Positions 22,150 through 34,582 of a DNA stretch of 64,000 nt are shown in pieces (position 1 is the stretch's first letter; the number at the start of each line of letters is the position of its first letter). The notes beneath the pieces are model-generated. The model searched no databases, was not told where the DNA came from, and saw nothing but the letters and a program-made list of their open reading frames with translations. Source of the DNA: Stenogyne calaminthoides (Eukaryota; Streptophyta; Magnoliopsida; Lamiales; Lamiaceae); assembly GCA_037126765.1 (NCBI GenBank), contig JBBCBC010000016.1, positions 868,001 through 932,000 on the forward strand. The letters are read 5' to 3'. Made by a program: the position numbers and the translations under genes.

Positions 22150-24223
22150 ATGGCGGAAGAATACGATGAAGAACAACAGGAAATATGGAGTTGGGGGGCG
22201 GGGACCGACGGACAGTTAGCGACTGGGGGGTTTAAAGATGAGCACACGCCACAACTGCTTCACTCTCTCTCCTCATTTGGGGCAATTACTTCTCTCTCTT
22301 GCGGCGGCGCGCATGCTATCGCCGTCGCTCACGGTGGAAGAGTGCTGACGTGGGGGAGGGGTGGTTCGGGCCAATTGGGGCATGGGGATATGGTTAACAG
22401 TTCGCAGCCGAAATTTGTTGAGGGTTTGAAAGGCGTTGTTGTTACTCATGTTTCTGCTGGGTGGAATCACTCTGGATTCGTTACAGGTTCTTCGTTTTTC
22501 CCCTTTGTTGATTGTTATTTTGATTTGCAGCGATTGTTGTGTGGTTTAATTGGAATTTCAGAGGATTAGGGAAGTTTTAACAATCTTGAAATTGCTAGCA
22601 ATTACAGTTCAGATTTGGCATTGTGCAATTCTTGAGGGTGTAATGTAGCACACAAGCTGTTCCATTATCAAATGTGATTTTTTATCATTTCTTTGCTGAA
22701 ATATTCAGCAATGTGGTTCCAATAACTGATTCATGATCACTAGCCATTCGGGGTGTATTTGCTCGATTTTTTGAGTTTATTCAACTCATATCAAAGCATG
22801 GATATGCAAACCTACACAAGTTGACATGATAGTGTTAGGAATGTCTTATCCCAGTCTCAAGCTTTTGTGGCTGTTATGATGTTTTAGTAAATTAATTAAC
22901 TTTCTTGTGGATTGCTAACTGACTACTGTTGTTCAGAGAATGGTGCAATCTTCACCTGTGGAGATGGTTCTTTTGGTCAACTTGGCCATGGTGATAACAG
23001 TTCACTATCTTATCCACTTGAAGTTTCCTATTTTGCTTCCAAACCCGTTGATCGAGTTGCTTGTGGAATGCGCCATTCGTTAGTGTTGCTCAGAGGTAAA
23101 ATTCCACAGAAGCTTCAATTTCACTTCCCTTTTAATGTGATTACTGCTTGTTCATTTAACTTTAAAAAATGTAAACTTTGTATGGTGCAGGTAATGTGGA
23201 AAATCAAGTTTATGCATTTGGGTCAGGAAAGCGCGGTCAGCTGGGTATATCTATGGCCAAAGTAAAATCAACTAATCTTCCACAGATTACCATGGGGTTG
23301 ATGAATCTTAAAATCATCGATGTAGCAGCAAATGGAGATCATAGTTCAACATTATCTGGTTAGTCAGAATACTGGAAGCTCTGTTTTGTTTTCCCTATTT
23401 GTAGGTAAAATCGAACCTGAGAAAGCCCGAGTTTTATTCTAACATTATTCTCAATGATGGCATTGGTAAACTAGCTGATGGAAGCCTATATATGTGGGGA
23501 AGAGGGTTTGGTTGTGATTCGGATGCATATATTCCTCGTCATTTTGATGCAGCTTTTCCAGTCAATGAGGTTGCTCTAGGGTGGAATCATGCTCTATTGT
23601 TATCGAGTATGAAATCTTTCACTTTTCCAGCTTTATTTCTATCTCAAAACATAATCATATTCTGGGAGTTTGCAAACCAAATATGAGGTGCTTTCTACAG
23701 AAACAGGGGAAGCATTCATGGTTGGCGGTGAACGTCATGGAGTTCTTGGTGATCCACAAAAAACATCCTTCATGTGTGATGTATCTGGTAATGTTGGAAA
23801 TAACTTACACTTGATGCTTCTCAAACAGATTTGTTCAAACTGTCTAAACTAGTCAATTTGTTATTCTTCATTATCCAGAGGTACCCAAGGCTGTCCAGAT
23901 TATCACTGGTCTTACAGAAACGAAAGTCAGGCAGGTTGCTGCAGGAGCAGAACACTCGGCCCTAATAACAGGCAAGAGACCGCCTACACTTGTGCTCGTA
24001 TTACATATTCAAGAACCTATAACTTAGGTGGTGTTTTGATTTTCCAGATGATGGATCTGTAATGGCGTGGGGTTGGGGTGAACACGGTCAGCTTGGCTTG
24101 GGGGATACGAATGATCAAACTGCCCCTCAGGTGGTGAATTTAGGCCATAAATTAGCTAAAAAGTGTGCTATTTCAAGTGTGTTTTGTGGAAGTGGATTCT
24201 CCTTTGTTTTGAGAACATCTTAG
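22150..24223 (+). CDS. RCC1-repeat (seven-bladed beta-propeller) protein
   Basis: It belongs to the RCC1/UVR8-like family; the biochemical partner is unknown. Exons are 22150-22486, 22937-23095, 23191-23358, 23475-23606, 23701-23787, 23879-23971 and 24048-24223. They join to 1152 nt, 383 aa, all introns in phase 1. RCC1 repeats are visible in order: WSWGAGTDGQLATGG, LTWGRGGSGQLGHGD, FTCGDGSFGQLGHGD, YAFGSGKRGQLGIS, YMWGRGFG, FMVGGERHGVLGD and MAWGWGEHGQLGLGD, with GWNHS, GMRHS, GDHSS, GWNHA and GAEHSA closing motifs. Seven repeats fill the protein, with no extra domain. Intron 6 starts with GC (ACAG|GCAAGA), a GC-AG intron; every other donor is GT. The gene ends 271 bp from the convergent PTST2-like gene. 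It is probably the counterpart of Arabidopsis At1g27060. The upstream GTG-started extension is rejected because ATG at 22150 gives MAEEYDEE. Confidence 0.93.
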
Positions 24224-24494
24224 ACAAGATTTAACACCCGATAATTCATGTTTACTACCCGATTTGATACAAGTGCTAATGCTTGCTTAGCAAAAATAGT
24301 GTAAAAGAAGATAAGATTCTAGCAATGGACATGTCCTAAATCACTTTAAAAGAATCTAAATGAACGTAAAGTATGTTCTGATGCTTGCTAAAAAGAATAA
24401 TAATAACAAATTTCCTACAGCTTACATCTGTTGTACATGAGTTCTTTTCTGTGTAGAGAAGATCTTGCTATCCTTATTGTGTACATTTGGGCCG

Positions 24495-27400
24495 TCACGT
24501 GACAATGAAAAGGTTATTTTCGTATCCATTATTGTTGACGATGGGGCGCAGAGGATCAACTTGCCATTGCCCATCAACTATAAACTTGATCTGCAAGATT
24601 TCAGGGAAATTCTTTAGTAATGGAATCACTTGTAAACATGGATGGGTTGAGGTGTTCTAACAACCTACCTCGTATCTACCTGGGTACAGCTTCAAGCTTA
24701 CCGAAAAGATGCCCGACTTTGATTTCTCCATCCTTCTCTGAAATCCATCAAATGCACAACATATCAGCAACCAAGAATGGTAATAAAAGCCTCCATAATC
24801 TCTCTTGGATCTCAATTTTCCTCTCTAGTCTCACTCGCAAAAGCCTCTACATTCAATATCTAAACGTGGAGAAACGAGGTTCAACAATCTCGTTCTTAAA
24901 GTCTGACAAATGTCACTAGCAAATAATACTACCTCCGTCCAGTAGTTGTTTACCCCTTTCAAAAAATGGTCCGCCACAACATCTCAAAATTACATCTCAT
25001 ATCATTACTTTTACCCAAAAAAAACATCTACTTTAGTAATAAAATAGAAAGAACTACAATACCCTCAATCAAAAAGCACTTTATCACTTTAAATACTACT
25101 CCCTCCATCCCAATCAAAAACTCATGCCGAAAGCAAAAGGGTAAACAACTATGGAACGGAGGGAGTAGCATATTAACAAAATTAAATCTAGTAAAAATAC
25201 TTATCACAGATGACGGTGCTTGACATATGTATATGTTCATTCAAAACTAATGCACTTGATCTCATACTGATTAAATGTTGCTACACTTGACCCATTCACA
25301 TTTAGAGAATCACCCAATCACAAAAATGACTAGCTAGTGCAACCCAAAATGTTGCTACACTTGACCTAATTACCTTTTGCATACTGATTAAATGTAAAAA
25401 CCTTAAAGAAACGTAACAATAGTAACAGTACTAAAAAGTGCTTTAACAAAATGTCAGTTTAGATGAGCTCCAATAAGCTTCCAAAAACTTAAGAAATATC
25501 GAACCTGAGTAGTCCAGCCATCAAAAGAGCCTGCCAAGAAAACCTCCGAAGCTGAATTAGGCCAGACTATGCAGGTGGTCCGAAGAAGTTGCAAAGCTTT
25601 ACGGGCAGCATTCATCCTTTTCTGCTTCACTTCTGCTATCTTTTGGGCATCTCTGTGAGAAAACAGCAGGGACGTACAATTGTATTAGAAAGGGGGCTAA
25701 ATATTATCAAATGTACTGGGCAGTATACCTTATCGCTAATGCCATTTTCCCCTCTAATATAGCCAGTTTGGCTCTTAGTGATCTCAATTTCTCCTTGGCA
25801 CTCATGAATTCATTCTCTTGGAACTCCGACTCATCAGAAAGATTCTGCAAACCACTAGAGCCTCCACTTATCTAGCACAGAAACGAGTATTGATGAAAAT
25901 GAGAGAAAAATAATAATCCAGATTCATTTGAATAGCTAACATTATTCCCAAATGTATAAATTACAAAATATAACAGATACTGTCAGATAAGAAAACAGGT
26001 TTACAGAAACCGTTGATGTGCACCTCTTCTGGAAAGGAATCAACCCTATTAGATCTCAAGGAGTGAAGAGATATGGCAAGCTCAGATTCTAGATGTTGAA
26101 GACGAGTTTGTATTTCGTCAAAATGAATCTCTTTCTGTTGGTCCCAATCTTCAGCATATTCTTTAGTGGTTACAGTTATTCCATCATTATAACTTTCTTT
26201 ATCAGTATCTCGATTTTTGTCAAAAGAAATCTCTGCAGCTGCATATTCACAGTTTAAAAAACTGATGACAAAAATGATGGAGCCATAAAATAACCTTGTC
26301 AAGCAAAAATATGAACCTTCAAATTCGGTATTTTGGAAACCTGCTCGATGATTGCTCCATGTTCTCCAAGTCTCCGGTTCAGTGTAGTGCCTAACATTGC
26401 CACCAGGGGAATCCAGCATGCCCTTCTGGTAGTAACCAGGCACATCGCTTTGTTCTACATTAGTCCTTCCTTTTACAAATTTAGAATTGAAAATCCAGAA
26501 CTTTAGAATACAATTACAAGAAGGCAAGAGTGATGCAGATATAGGTTATTATATGCCTGAATAGGAAATGCTAACATTTACTAGTAAATAGCTTTGTAAA
26601 TCAAATCTTCACAGAAAGCTAAAATTCTAAATTATCAAAGTACTATTCAGTATAACAATCTTACCAAAACCTAAAGAGGTATCGAACCTGCCATCTCCGT
26701 CGTCTTTACTTTCAGATTGAGCATCATATCCAGTTTTCCCTAAATTGAGTCCAAGATCAATATTCCTCTGCTTCTCCAATCTACTCAATATACCTTCAAT
26801 CCCCAAATCTTCATCAGCAACAATTTGTCTATAACATAAAAGAAAATCTCAATATTTCCTATTCCTCAGAAAAATAACTTCGATTAAGCAGCTACAGTAT
26901 CACAAGAACATCTAAAGACCAATTATATGGCTTGTTTAACATCAAGCCTCTGAATAAATGAAATAGAATTCAAGAAGTCCACACATCTACTAGTACAGAG
27001 AAAATACAGAGCAATAACATTCAACAAAAACAAGAAAGGACAAATAGAACGTTATCTAGAAATTTTCAATCAACAAAAGCCTCACAGTGATCTATCAAAC
27101 GACGCTGAAGCCAACCGCAAAGAATCCTGCATCCCAGAACTCGAATTTACTTCTTTATCATTCGCAAATAAATCACCATTGCAATGTTCACTCGAAGAAG
27201 CACTCTCTTCACAAGTCTCAGTCCTTCTTTGAAACTCCGCAATTTCAAAATCCATTACTTCCTCTCCCACACTATCTTGGTCCCAACCGAGGGAATACCA
27301 CCCACCTCTCTTGTTTATAGCCTCCACCAAATCCAATCTCCCACCTCTCATTAACTCGTCCTTGGTCGGAAACAAGGTCGGTTTCGTCGATTTCGCCATG

Positions 27401-27639
27401 AAATCCATTATCTCCGCCTCCAATTCTGCGTCCCCTTCACTTTGCGCACACCAGCAACACCACGAGTTCCTCCCAAAATCCGGCGCCCTGCTAATTTCTG
27501 TGCCCAGAGTAAAAGCTTTTTTGCAGTGTCTATCCCTTTTATACGCGAAGAACATAGATGGGGGGAGACGGTTGCTCAAAGCCGAGAATGGGTGGTGGGA
27601 TTTCGGAATTTGGGCGTGACTGGTAGTGAATGAAAGCAT
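24495..27639 (-). CDS. PTST2: PTST2-like protein: coiled coil plus CBM48 starch-binding domain, plastid
   Basis: Arabidopsis PTST2 binds maltooligosaccharides in the chloroplast stroma and works with starch synthase 4 in starch granule initiation. The eight exons here (minus strand) are 27639-27086, 26828-26688, 26465-26317, 26238-26024, 25871-25729, 25652-25505, 24737-24669 and 24590-24495. They join to 1515 nt, 504 aa, with every phase consistent. The N-terminus is transit-peptide-like. A conserved block follows (KPTLFPTKDELMRGGRLDLV, then GGWYSLGWD). Predicted coiled coils lie at about 315-345 (EIQTRLQHLESELAISLHSL) and 375-425 (AKEKLRSLRAKLAILEGKMA). The C-terminal CBM48 has EVFLAGSFDGWTTQ (Trp447), GIFSVSLKLYPGRYE and IKFIVDGQWQVDP (Trp482). 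PTST3 is the alternative; the RCC1 neighbour favours PTST2 (At1g27070). The exon 3 acceptor (GGAAG|GAC) is chosen by frame. A MITE lies in intron 6. Confidence 0.92.
24932..25165. mobile_element. Stowaway-like MITE in PTST2 intron 6
   Basis: It is flanked by TA (24930-24931 and 25166-25167). The left end CCTCCGTCCAGTAGTTGTTT and the right end read inward CTCCCTCCGTTCCATAGTTG form the inverted repeats, sharing GTTGTTTACCC. CTCCCTCCGT ends with TA target sites are diagnostic of Stowaway/Tc1-mariner MITEs. Length is 234 bp. It lies wholly within the intron between the two CBM48 exons. Confidence 0.8.
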
Positions 27640-27838
27640 CACTCAGGCATTTCGTCGAACACTTGATGGCCGTTGCAGAAGATATGGAATTCAGGGAGGA
27701 ATAGAAGTGAAGCAACGAACAATGTGGCACGGAAAAACGTGTATCCATTAATCAAAGTGTCTGTTGTTGCTTATATCGCACTCATACCTACACTCAATGC
27801 GATTTTGATTATCAACGTGCATACTAATAATTAATTTA

Positions 27839-28271
27839 GGGGGCGCTTGGTTTACGGGACACGATTGATTAGGTGTGATAGGATTGAGTTGTGTTGAGTA
27901 AGATTGAATTAATTTGACTAGATTTGTTGAATCAAGATATGTGTTTGAATTGTAGGATTAGATTGATGAATTAAATGTGATACATATTTAAATGTCATAA
28001 ACACTCTTAAATTGAATTTAAACAACCACACTTCATTCTTGTGAATTTATTCAAACAATAGAAGTACAATTTGTAATATTATATTTGGAATATGCTATAT
28101 CCCACATTTCACAAGGGATTGACATATCCCTTCAGGGAGGAATTTTGTACATTTTCTACCCGAATTTAAAGTATATCATGGGCCCTCATCCTGCAAACCA
28201 AACTGTAGATTAGTTGGGATTAAAATTATAATCATATTTATCCCGATCAATCACGCGAACCAAACGGGACC
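27839..28271. mobile_element. Tourist/PIF-like MITE, TSD TTA
   Basis: TTA repeats flank it at 27836-27838 and 28272-28274. The inverted ends are GGGGGCGCTTGGTTTACG and, read inward from the right, GGTCCCGTTTGGTTCGCG. Subterminal GATTGATTAG and GATCAATCA also mirror each other. Length is 433 bp, non-coding. It lies about 200 bp upstream of the PTST2-like start codon, so it is in or next to that promoter. Confidence 0.8.
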
Positions 28272-28274
28272 TTA

Positions 28275-30515
28275 GGGAAAGGTCTTCCATCGTGTCATTC
28301 AACTGTTTTTAGTGCTTATTTTAGAACACAAATGTAATAGTGAGAAACACTTATTTTTTAAATTGATAAGACCCATTTTTTTAAAAAAAATAAGTGTTTT
28401 TAAGGTGCTTTTAGAGGTTGAAAACACCAATTTAAAAACAAACAGTTTATTTATATATTATTTTTTTTGAAAGATATTTATATATTATTATTTTTTAAAG
28501 ATATTGATATAAATTATATATTTTAAAAATATATTTAAATTGTACATAAAGTTGGGGAATAAATCAAGTCGAGCTGAGCTGAATTTCTTATTGAAAAGTT
28601 TGAGTAATAAATAAATATTAGGATCAGGTATAATATGTTACCTATGATAGACATTTTATTAGACTCAAGTTTGACATTTTTAGTAAACGAGAAGGGCTTG
28701 AAAGCCTTTTAAAGAATTTTTAAATTTATTTCACATTAAATATCAAAATTTAAATTAAGAGTAATTATATTAATATTTTTTTAAAACTTGTAATTATATA
28801 ATGTTGTGATTTTAAAATTTACTTATTTTATTATATTTTTAACAAGATTTAGAGTTTATTGATGAATACATTTATTTAATTAACTATTTCTTTTAAATAT
28901 GTTGTTTTATATCATTAGTTATATTATTTGTATTAAATGTATATATGTAAACTTAAATAAGTCGGTCTATTGTGTTTAAATGACTATTTTAAATTCTAAG
29001 TTTGATCTATATAAATAAATAGGCTTTAAAAAAAAATTAAGTCTGAAGTCTTTTTTTTTTTTAATTACAGGAGCCTGACTTATTTATTAAAAAGATCAAG
29101 CTGGACGTTAATAGACCCAAAGTCATAGAACCTTGTCGAATAGTTTGATCTATTTCTATCCGTAGTTATACAGAGAATCTTGTGCATACCAAACACACTT
29201 TAAAATTAATTTATATATATATATATTTAGTGCGATTTAATATTGTTCGAAATTTTGAAGGTGTGATTGGTCGTCTTGATTCTCCTGTTCTATTTTTTAT
29301 ATTTTATTGATATCTTATTTTACTGAATTTTTAACACATTAATTCAGAATATGGTGATTCGTTAGATATTTTTAATTATTTCACATATTATTTATTTATA
29401 TTATGAAATATTAAGTGGAACACTAATCATTTAACAGGAATCCAGAATGATCGTTCAGTGTATGTCCTCAAATAGCGACTGGAATTCCTAAAGAAAAAAA
29501 CGAATATATTAATTATTGGTCTTAGAATATGGAAAAAGACATTTAAAAAACTCTAACATTCATCATTGTACTAGGAGGAAATTCCTTTACTTGTTCATAA
29601 AAGCTAAACAAAGTAATAAGTTTAAAGTGACATTTGCCTTTGCGCATGTTCACTTACTCCATTGAAAATGCTTCAAATGTAGGAGTACTATTTTTCTCTC
29701 TCTCTGTTCGGTTGTGTCGACAATTATAGTTTATTTTCTCAAGTGAAAATACTTCGAATTAATATTCTTTCTTAGTAATATCTCTGTAATTTTAAAAAAA
29801 ATATATTTATTACCTTTTTTTTTTTAAATAAATGTTGTATTCTCAATTCTCATTAAAAGGAGTACAAGGGGTACTCAAAGTTTGTATCAGATACACTCTT
29901 AAGTTTATGATACAGGCTAAAACGATTACAAACCAGTAGACAATCAATAGATGCAAAATTCAATCGTGAATATGATATTAGAACGAAAACAAATGATGAG
30001 GCGTAAGTCATTTCCACGAGCTGAACTTGATACTCTCCACGGTTTTTCTGTATTGATTTTATTTTTCTAAATAGTATAATTAATGTTTTTTTAGATTTAC
30101 TATTAATATTGATGAATTTTCAATTAACACAATGTATAAATATAGAAAAAAATGTGTCTATCTCCAATCAATTTTGTGATTGTAGGAGTGTTTTTTATGA
30201 GCTGTATCCATGTGAACTGTGTGAAAGGGGGGAAGGGACTATTTTGTGTGGTAGGAACATAAAAACGATGAAAACTTAATACTCATGCTATCATACAAAT
30301 TCATGTACTTGTTATACTAAAAAGTGGTGTAAATTAAATGTCCATGTATATGTTAGTATTTTTTTTTCACAGTATAAGATTATTTATATGAATTATAAAT
30401 TAATATTAATTTATCGTGAAATTTGCCATAAGTCTTGAATTATATGCAATATGTTCTGCTCAATATCGTACTTTTTTTTCTTCTTTTATACAACTCCTTC
30501 CGTCCTGATTTTAAT
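28275..30515. other. AT-rich intergenic sequence, no gene seen
   Basis: A degenerate foldback at about 28290-28440 carries AATAAGTGTTTTTAAGGTGC and its partner AGTGCTTATTTTAGAACAC. The rest is AT-rich with long A/T runs. No frame longer than about 60 codons resembles a protein. Confidence 0.5.
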
Positions 30516-30519
30516 AAAT

Positions 30520-30780
30520 AGGACTCCCTCCGTCCTATAATTAATCTTACAGTTACTGTGTGCTCGGATTTTAATAAAAAGTGATAAAGTGTTGGGAGTA
30601 GAAATAATTGTTTATTAGTATTTTATGTGATAAAGTGATAAAGTGGTGAATAGTTGGGGGTAGAAAGAGTTTATTAGTATTTTATGTGATAAAATGATAA
30701 AGTGAGTATTTCCATTTAAGAGAATTGTCAGTTAAGTTTGGGACGTCCGAAATGAAAACTGTAAGATTGAGTTTGATTTT
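30520..30780. mobile_element. Stowaway-like MITE with internal GATAAAGTG repeats
   Basis: The left end is ACTCCCTCCGTCCTATAATT followed by AATCTTACAGTT. The right end is GGGACGTCCGAAATGAAAAC followed by TGTAAGATTGAG. TTACAGT and ACTGTAA are the mirrored part. Between them TTTTATGTGATAAAGTGATAA recurs twice. The target site is not clearly readable, so the boundaries are approximate. Confidence 0.6.
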
Positions 30781-31859
30781 GGGTGGGGGGGGGAATTAAG
30801 GTGATATAGACTGCGTGGATGGTCTTGTCAAATTGAACCATGTCGGCATGAGTATTTGGGGGGTGGGGTAGACAATTAGAAAAATAAAATTGTGTCATGT
30901 GACTCATGTTGTGGGAAATATACATGCAAAATGAGACATAATTGGGGTCACCAATTTGAGATTTTTAGATGGGGAAATATAAAAATTAAAGTTGCTTCTG
31001 GTAATTGGGAGAAATTTAAATTTACTTAAATTCTTCAAAAATTGTTTTATTTGTACGTAGAGTCAGGGATGATCCTTTTATGAGGCCAACGGACGATCGA
31101 TTCAGATCCCAAAATATGTCAAACCTTTAGGGCTCATTTTTTTGGTACCTTATATATGTTTGTATCTATTATATAAATTAAATATAAATAAAGATTGTAA
31201 TTTAATTTATTAATTAATTCTTATATTGTATCACATTCACAATTCTTTTAGTTACAAATCTAATATAATATTTCTTTTTCATTTTTTTAATTATATAAAA
31301 ATTTAAAAAGGCCTAATCACCTAACAAAATCTTTGCCTAGTTTAATATGAGAAGCATATTTATTTTTCATTATATTAGTCAAATAATTTTTTTTTAAAAG
31401 TCTAGTCACCGAAAAAGAGTCTAAATGACATAACAAAATCAAAATTCTAATTTAAATCATTAAAAAAAAAAGGAAACTGTCACAGAATATTAGAAGACTC
31501 TATCGCAACAAGACAAAGCAGACAACAAGAGAAAAAAAAATAAAAATAAAGAGAAAGATTGAAAGAAGAAAAGAAGGGGAGAAAAATATTGAGAGAGCGA
31601 TTTTTTCGATGTAGAAGAGCTTGATTATTTTGACTTGATTAATATTTTTTCTGCAAAAATTGTTGGACGATGTTGTATTAATGTAATTGTTTGGGACATA
31701 ATTATCATATATTTTAAATGGTAATAGAATATTTTATAATTTACCTTATTAATATTTAAAAAGTTGTTTTATATTATTTTCAATTTTATAAAAACTGTGA
31801 AGGGAGAGGCTTCATTTTAAAATTCGATTCAGGCCAATAATCTTAAAAGCGAACCTACA
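30781..31859. other. Intergenic sequence, no gene seen
   Basis: A poly-G run near 30784 and an A/G-rich stretch near 31500-31590 are the only distinctive parts. Short minus-strand frames at 30728-30925 overlap the MITE and are not credible. Confidence 0.45.
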
Positions 31860-33035
31860 TGACAAAAATTTGTATGCAATATTGCATCTGAAGTTATATG
31901 CAATTAGATTTTTTTTTTTAATTCTCGCCGTCGAAATGGGGAGTTAGGGCAAATTGTTGGTGGGTCAATGAGTTTCTTCATCTTCTTCCATAGTTGCCGT
32001 ATAGTCGCATACCTTGACCCGTTCATTCATCTACGCGGGATCGCCAGATCGCATCCCGCGATAGCCTCTCAAGGCCCACCACGCATCCAAAGGTTTCCAC
32101 TTTGTGCTTCACCAGCGCCAGATCCAAAGACTTCACCTATCCTCAGGTTTGATATGGAAGCAATATGGCTGATAATTACAACAATTAGGTCACAGTTCCT
32201 CAAGCAGGATTAAATTCTGTGATTTTTCAACTAATTTTAGACTGGAAAATTGTGTGATGAAATTCAAATCCTTCTGCACTCTTTTCACTTTGTTTTGTAA
32301 ATCTGTAATTTTGGACTAAAGATCTTTTTCGCGTCTGTACTGGTTTTGTTCACGTAGTAACACTCTTTTGCTCATATGATAACACTCTTTTTGTTCATGT
32401 AGTAACACATCAATTTGTTCTTTAAATCTGTAATTTTGGACTGAGAATTTCTTTTCGTGCTTGTACTGGTTTTGTTTATATGGTAACACATTTTTCTTCA
32501 TATGGTAACACTTTTTGTTGATGTAGTAACACATGTTTTTTAGTAATATGTAACACTGTTCATATATCGTCGTAATACTATGTGAATACTCATGTGTTAC
32601 CATATGAATAATAATGTGTTACCTTGTGACCCATGTTACCTTATTAATATTTATGTGTTACGATATGTTTAATTACGTGTTACGTAAAATATGAAGTTTT
32701 TCAATATAATAATATAGTAACACTTATATATAGATGTAGTAACACACAAAAATTTGACAAAAATAAAATAAAAAAAATCATGTGTTCAATAGGAATTGAA
32801 CCTGTGCCAAATTCATTAACAAAAGACCTGAACCACTATGCTACAACACATATTTAATAAAAATATTCTTCTATAAATATATATCCGTCTGCGCCAACCT
32901 AAAATCCACTACTAGCGCCCTGCCCGCCCCGCCCACGCCCGTCTGCCCAGACCCGCAAATTTTAAACTATTTTTACCTTATTTATATTATATTGTACATA
33001 ACATTAGTGTGCAATATTTCACACAAAACATTCTC
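31860..33035 (-). repeat. Repeat family with internal tRNA-like segment, copy B
   Basis: It starts near TTTGTATGCAATATTGCATC and ends near GTGTGCAATATTTCACACAA, which form a weak inverted pair around AATATTGCA. The middle repeats AATCTGTAATTTTGGACT and TTGTTCATGTAGTAACAC. On the minus strand an A box TAGCATAGTGG (complement of 32833-32843) and a perfect B box GGTTCAATTCC (complement of 32792-32802) lie 52 nt end to end, the spacing of a tRNA gene. GTGTT and AACAC flank them like a shifted acceptor stem. A CG-rich tail at 32905-32955 (CCCGCCCCGCCCACGCCC) follows. Confidence 0.65.
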
Positions 33036-34580
33036 AACCTACATAGAGTGAGATTCTAAATCAATGTCAAACCAAAAAACCTGGATAAATCTGCTAGTAT
33101 ATATTTTTAATCAATTTTAGAATTCCACTGGCCAAAAGAAACTTTGTATTTGATTCCTTTTTGTATTTCACTAGATATGAAATATTATCATTTTCTCGTG
33201 TCAACATATGTTTCCTCTCATTTATGTAATTTGATCGTCTCGTCTTTGTTTTTGCTTGAGATTACAATTTCTACATAAATTTGGTTCCCTTAAAAAAAAA
33301 AGAAGATAAAATTGATTCCATCATAATGCATTTGTTTGCATCAATTGACTCACTTTTTCTTTTATAATAAATCAGTGACATTATATGAATAATAAGTGAT
33401 AATTAATAAACTCATGTTGTACGCATTAAATTTTGTTAGTAGTATCACGTGAAATGAACAAAAATACATAAGGGTATTATGAACATAAATACATAGGGGT
33501 TATTAGTGCTCCGGTACAAAAAAATAAGCCCACTAGCAATATGGTACATTTACCCCCAAAAATTGCAACCTAGTACAAAAATAATTACCCTTCTACCCTT
33601 AAAATATTCCCCACCATATTTAATAAAATAAAAAATATGTGTCTCATAAGTCATACACACTTTTCGATCTTTCTCTCTCTCTATTCCCATCTTCTCTCTC
33701 TATCCCCCAACTTCTCTCCCCCATCTCAAATTCAAAGCCCCGTCGATTGTAGTGATGGTTGGTGGTGGTGAGTTGCGGCGGTGGTGTTTTTGTGGAGGCA
33801 GATGCGGTGGCGGTGGTTTTGTGGAGGCACACGACAGATCCGCCGCGGGGGGAGTAATTATGTGGGCGGTTGCGACGGAGATTACGGTGTTGGCATCGGA
33901 GGACCTGAAATAGATCGATTTTTGGCGGTGGTGGTTTGAGGGATTAGTGGGCGAGGCGACTGTAGGGGGGATGTGTGTTTGTAGATCTGATGGGAGGATG
34001 TGTTTTTGCGGTGATTTTTGGGCGGCGGCGGTGGGGTGTATCTGCAATGGAAGACGCCGCAGGGAAATGGCGGTGGCGGAGGTGCGGCGACGGCCGTCAT
34101 AAAAATGAAGAGGTAAGATGCACTGGAATTTTGATTTTGGGTTTGATTTTTTGATAGTTTTTGGTGTTGGGTTTGATTTTTTGGTAGTTTTTGGTGAAAG
34201 AAGATGCAAGATGCAGTGGAATTGGGGGGGTTATTCTGCAGTGAAATTTTTTGGTAGTATTTAATGACGATTAAAGACTCAACAATGGGGTTTCCATTTT
34301 GTATGAACACAGGGACCTTTTCTGTATCAAGCTGTTTGTTTTTCACAATGATTTTTTGCTGGGTTTTATTCAAATGTATTACTGCAACCCTTTTCCCCAA
34401 ATTATGTTGCTGGTGTTTTTTTTTGGAATGGAGGATTCTCAATATTTTGGAGTGCATATATGATTTTTGTGGGAAGAACGATGGGGGATTTTTCTGGGCA
34501 CATATGCAATTGCATAAATGTATACACAATATTTTATGCGTGTATGCAATATTTTTTTTTACTGTGTACGCAATGTAATA
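33036..34580. other. Intergenic or TE-flank sequence with CT-rich and CG/GT-rich parts
   Basis: From about 33660 to 34110 there is a CT-rich stretch followed by G/T-rich, GGCGG-rich DNA. This produces long antisense Pro/Ser/Thr/His-rich frames (33700-34209, 33882-34529), which I consider low-complexity artefacts. From about 34500 the phrase TATGCAAT recurs and continues on the far side of the pogo-like element (35484-35570), so that element was inserted into a pre-existing TGCAAT-rich repeat. Confidence 0.5.
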
Positions 34581-34582
34581 TA

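Noticed and set aside
27539..27748. Minus-strand 69-codon frame overlapping the PTST2 start
   Set aside because: It is out of frame with the conserved exon and has no family resemblance; the ATG at 27639 opens the frame that joins all eight exons.
31968..32213. 81-codon frame as a host gene
   Set aside because: It lies in the unique part of repeat copy B, has no known motif and is not conserved in copies A and C.
32781..32851. A functional tRNA gene on the minus strand
   Set aside because: A and B boxes are good, but the D-stem and acceptor stem do not pair properly in register, and the segment is part of a dispersed repeat family.
33700..34529. Long overlapping minus-strand open frames rich in Pro, His, Ser and Thr
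   Set aside because: They come from G/T- and GGCGG-rich DNA read in several frames at once, with no recognisable domain and no consistent single frame.
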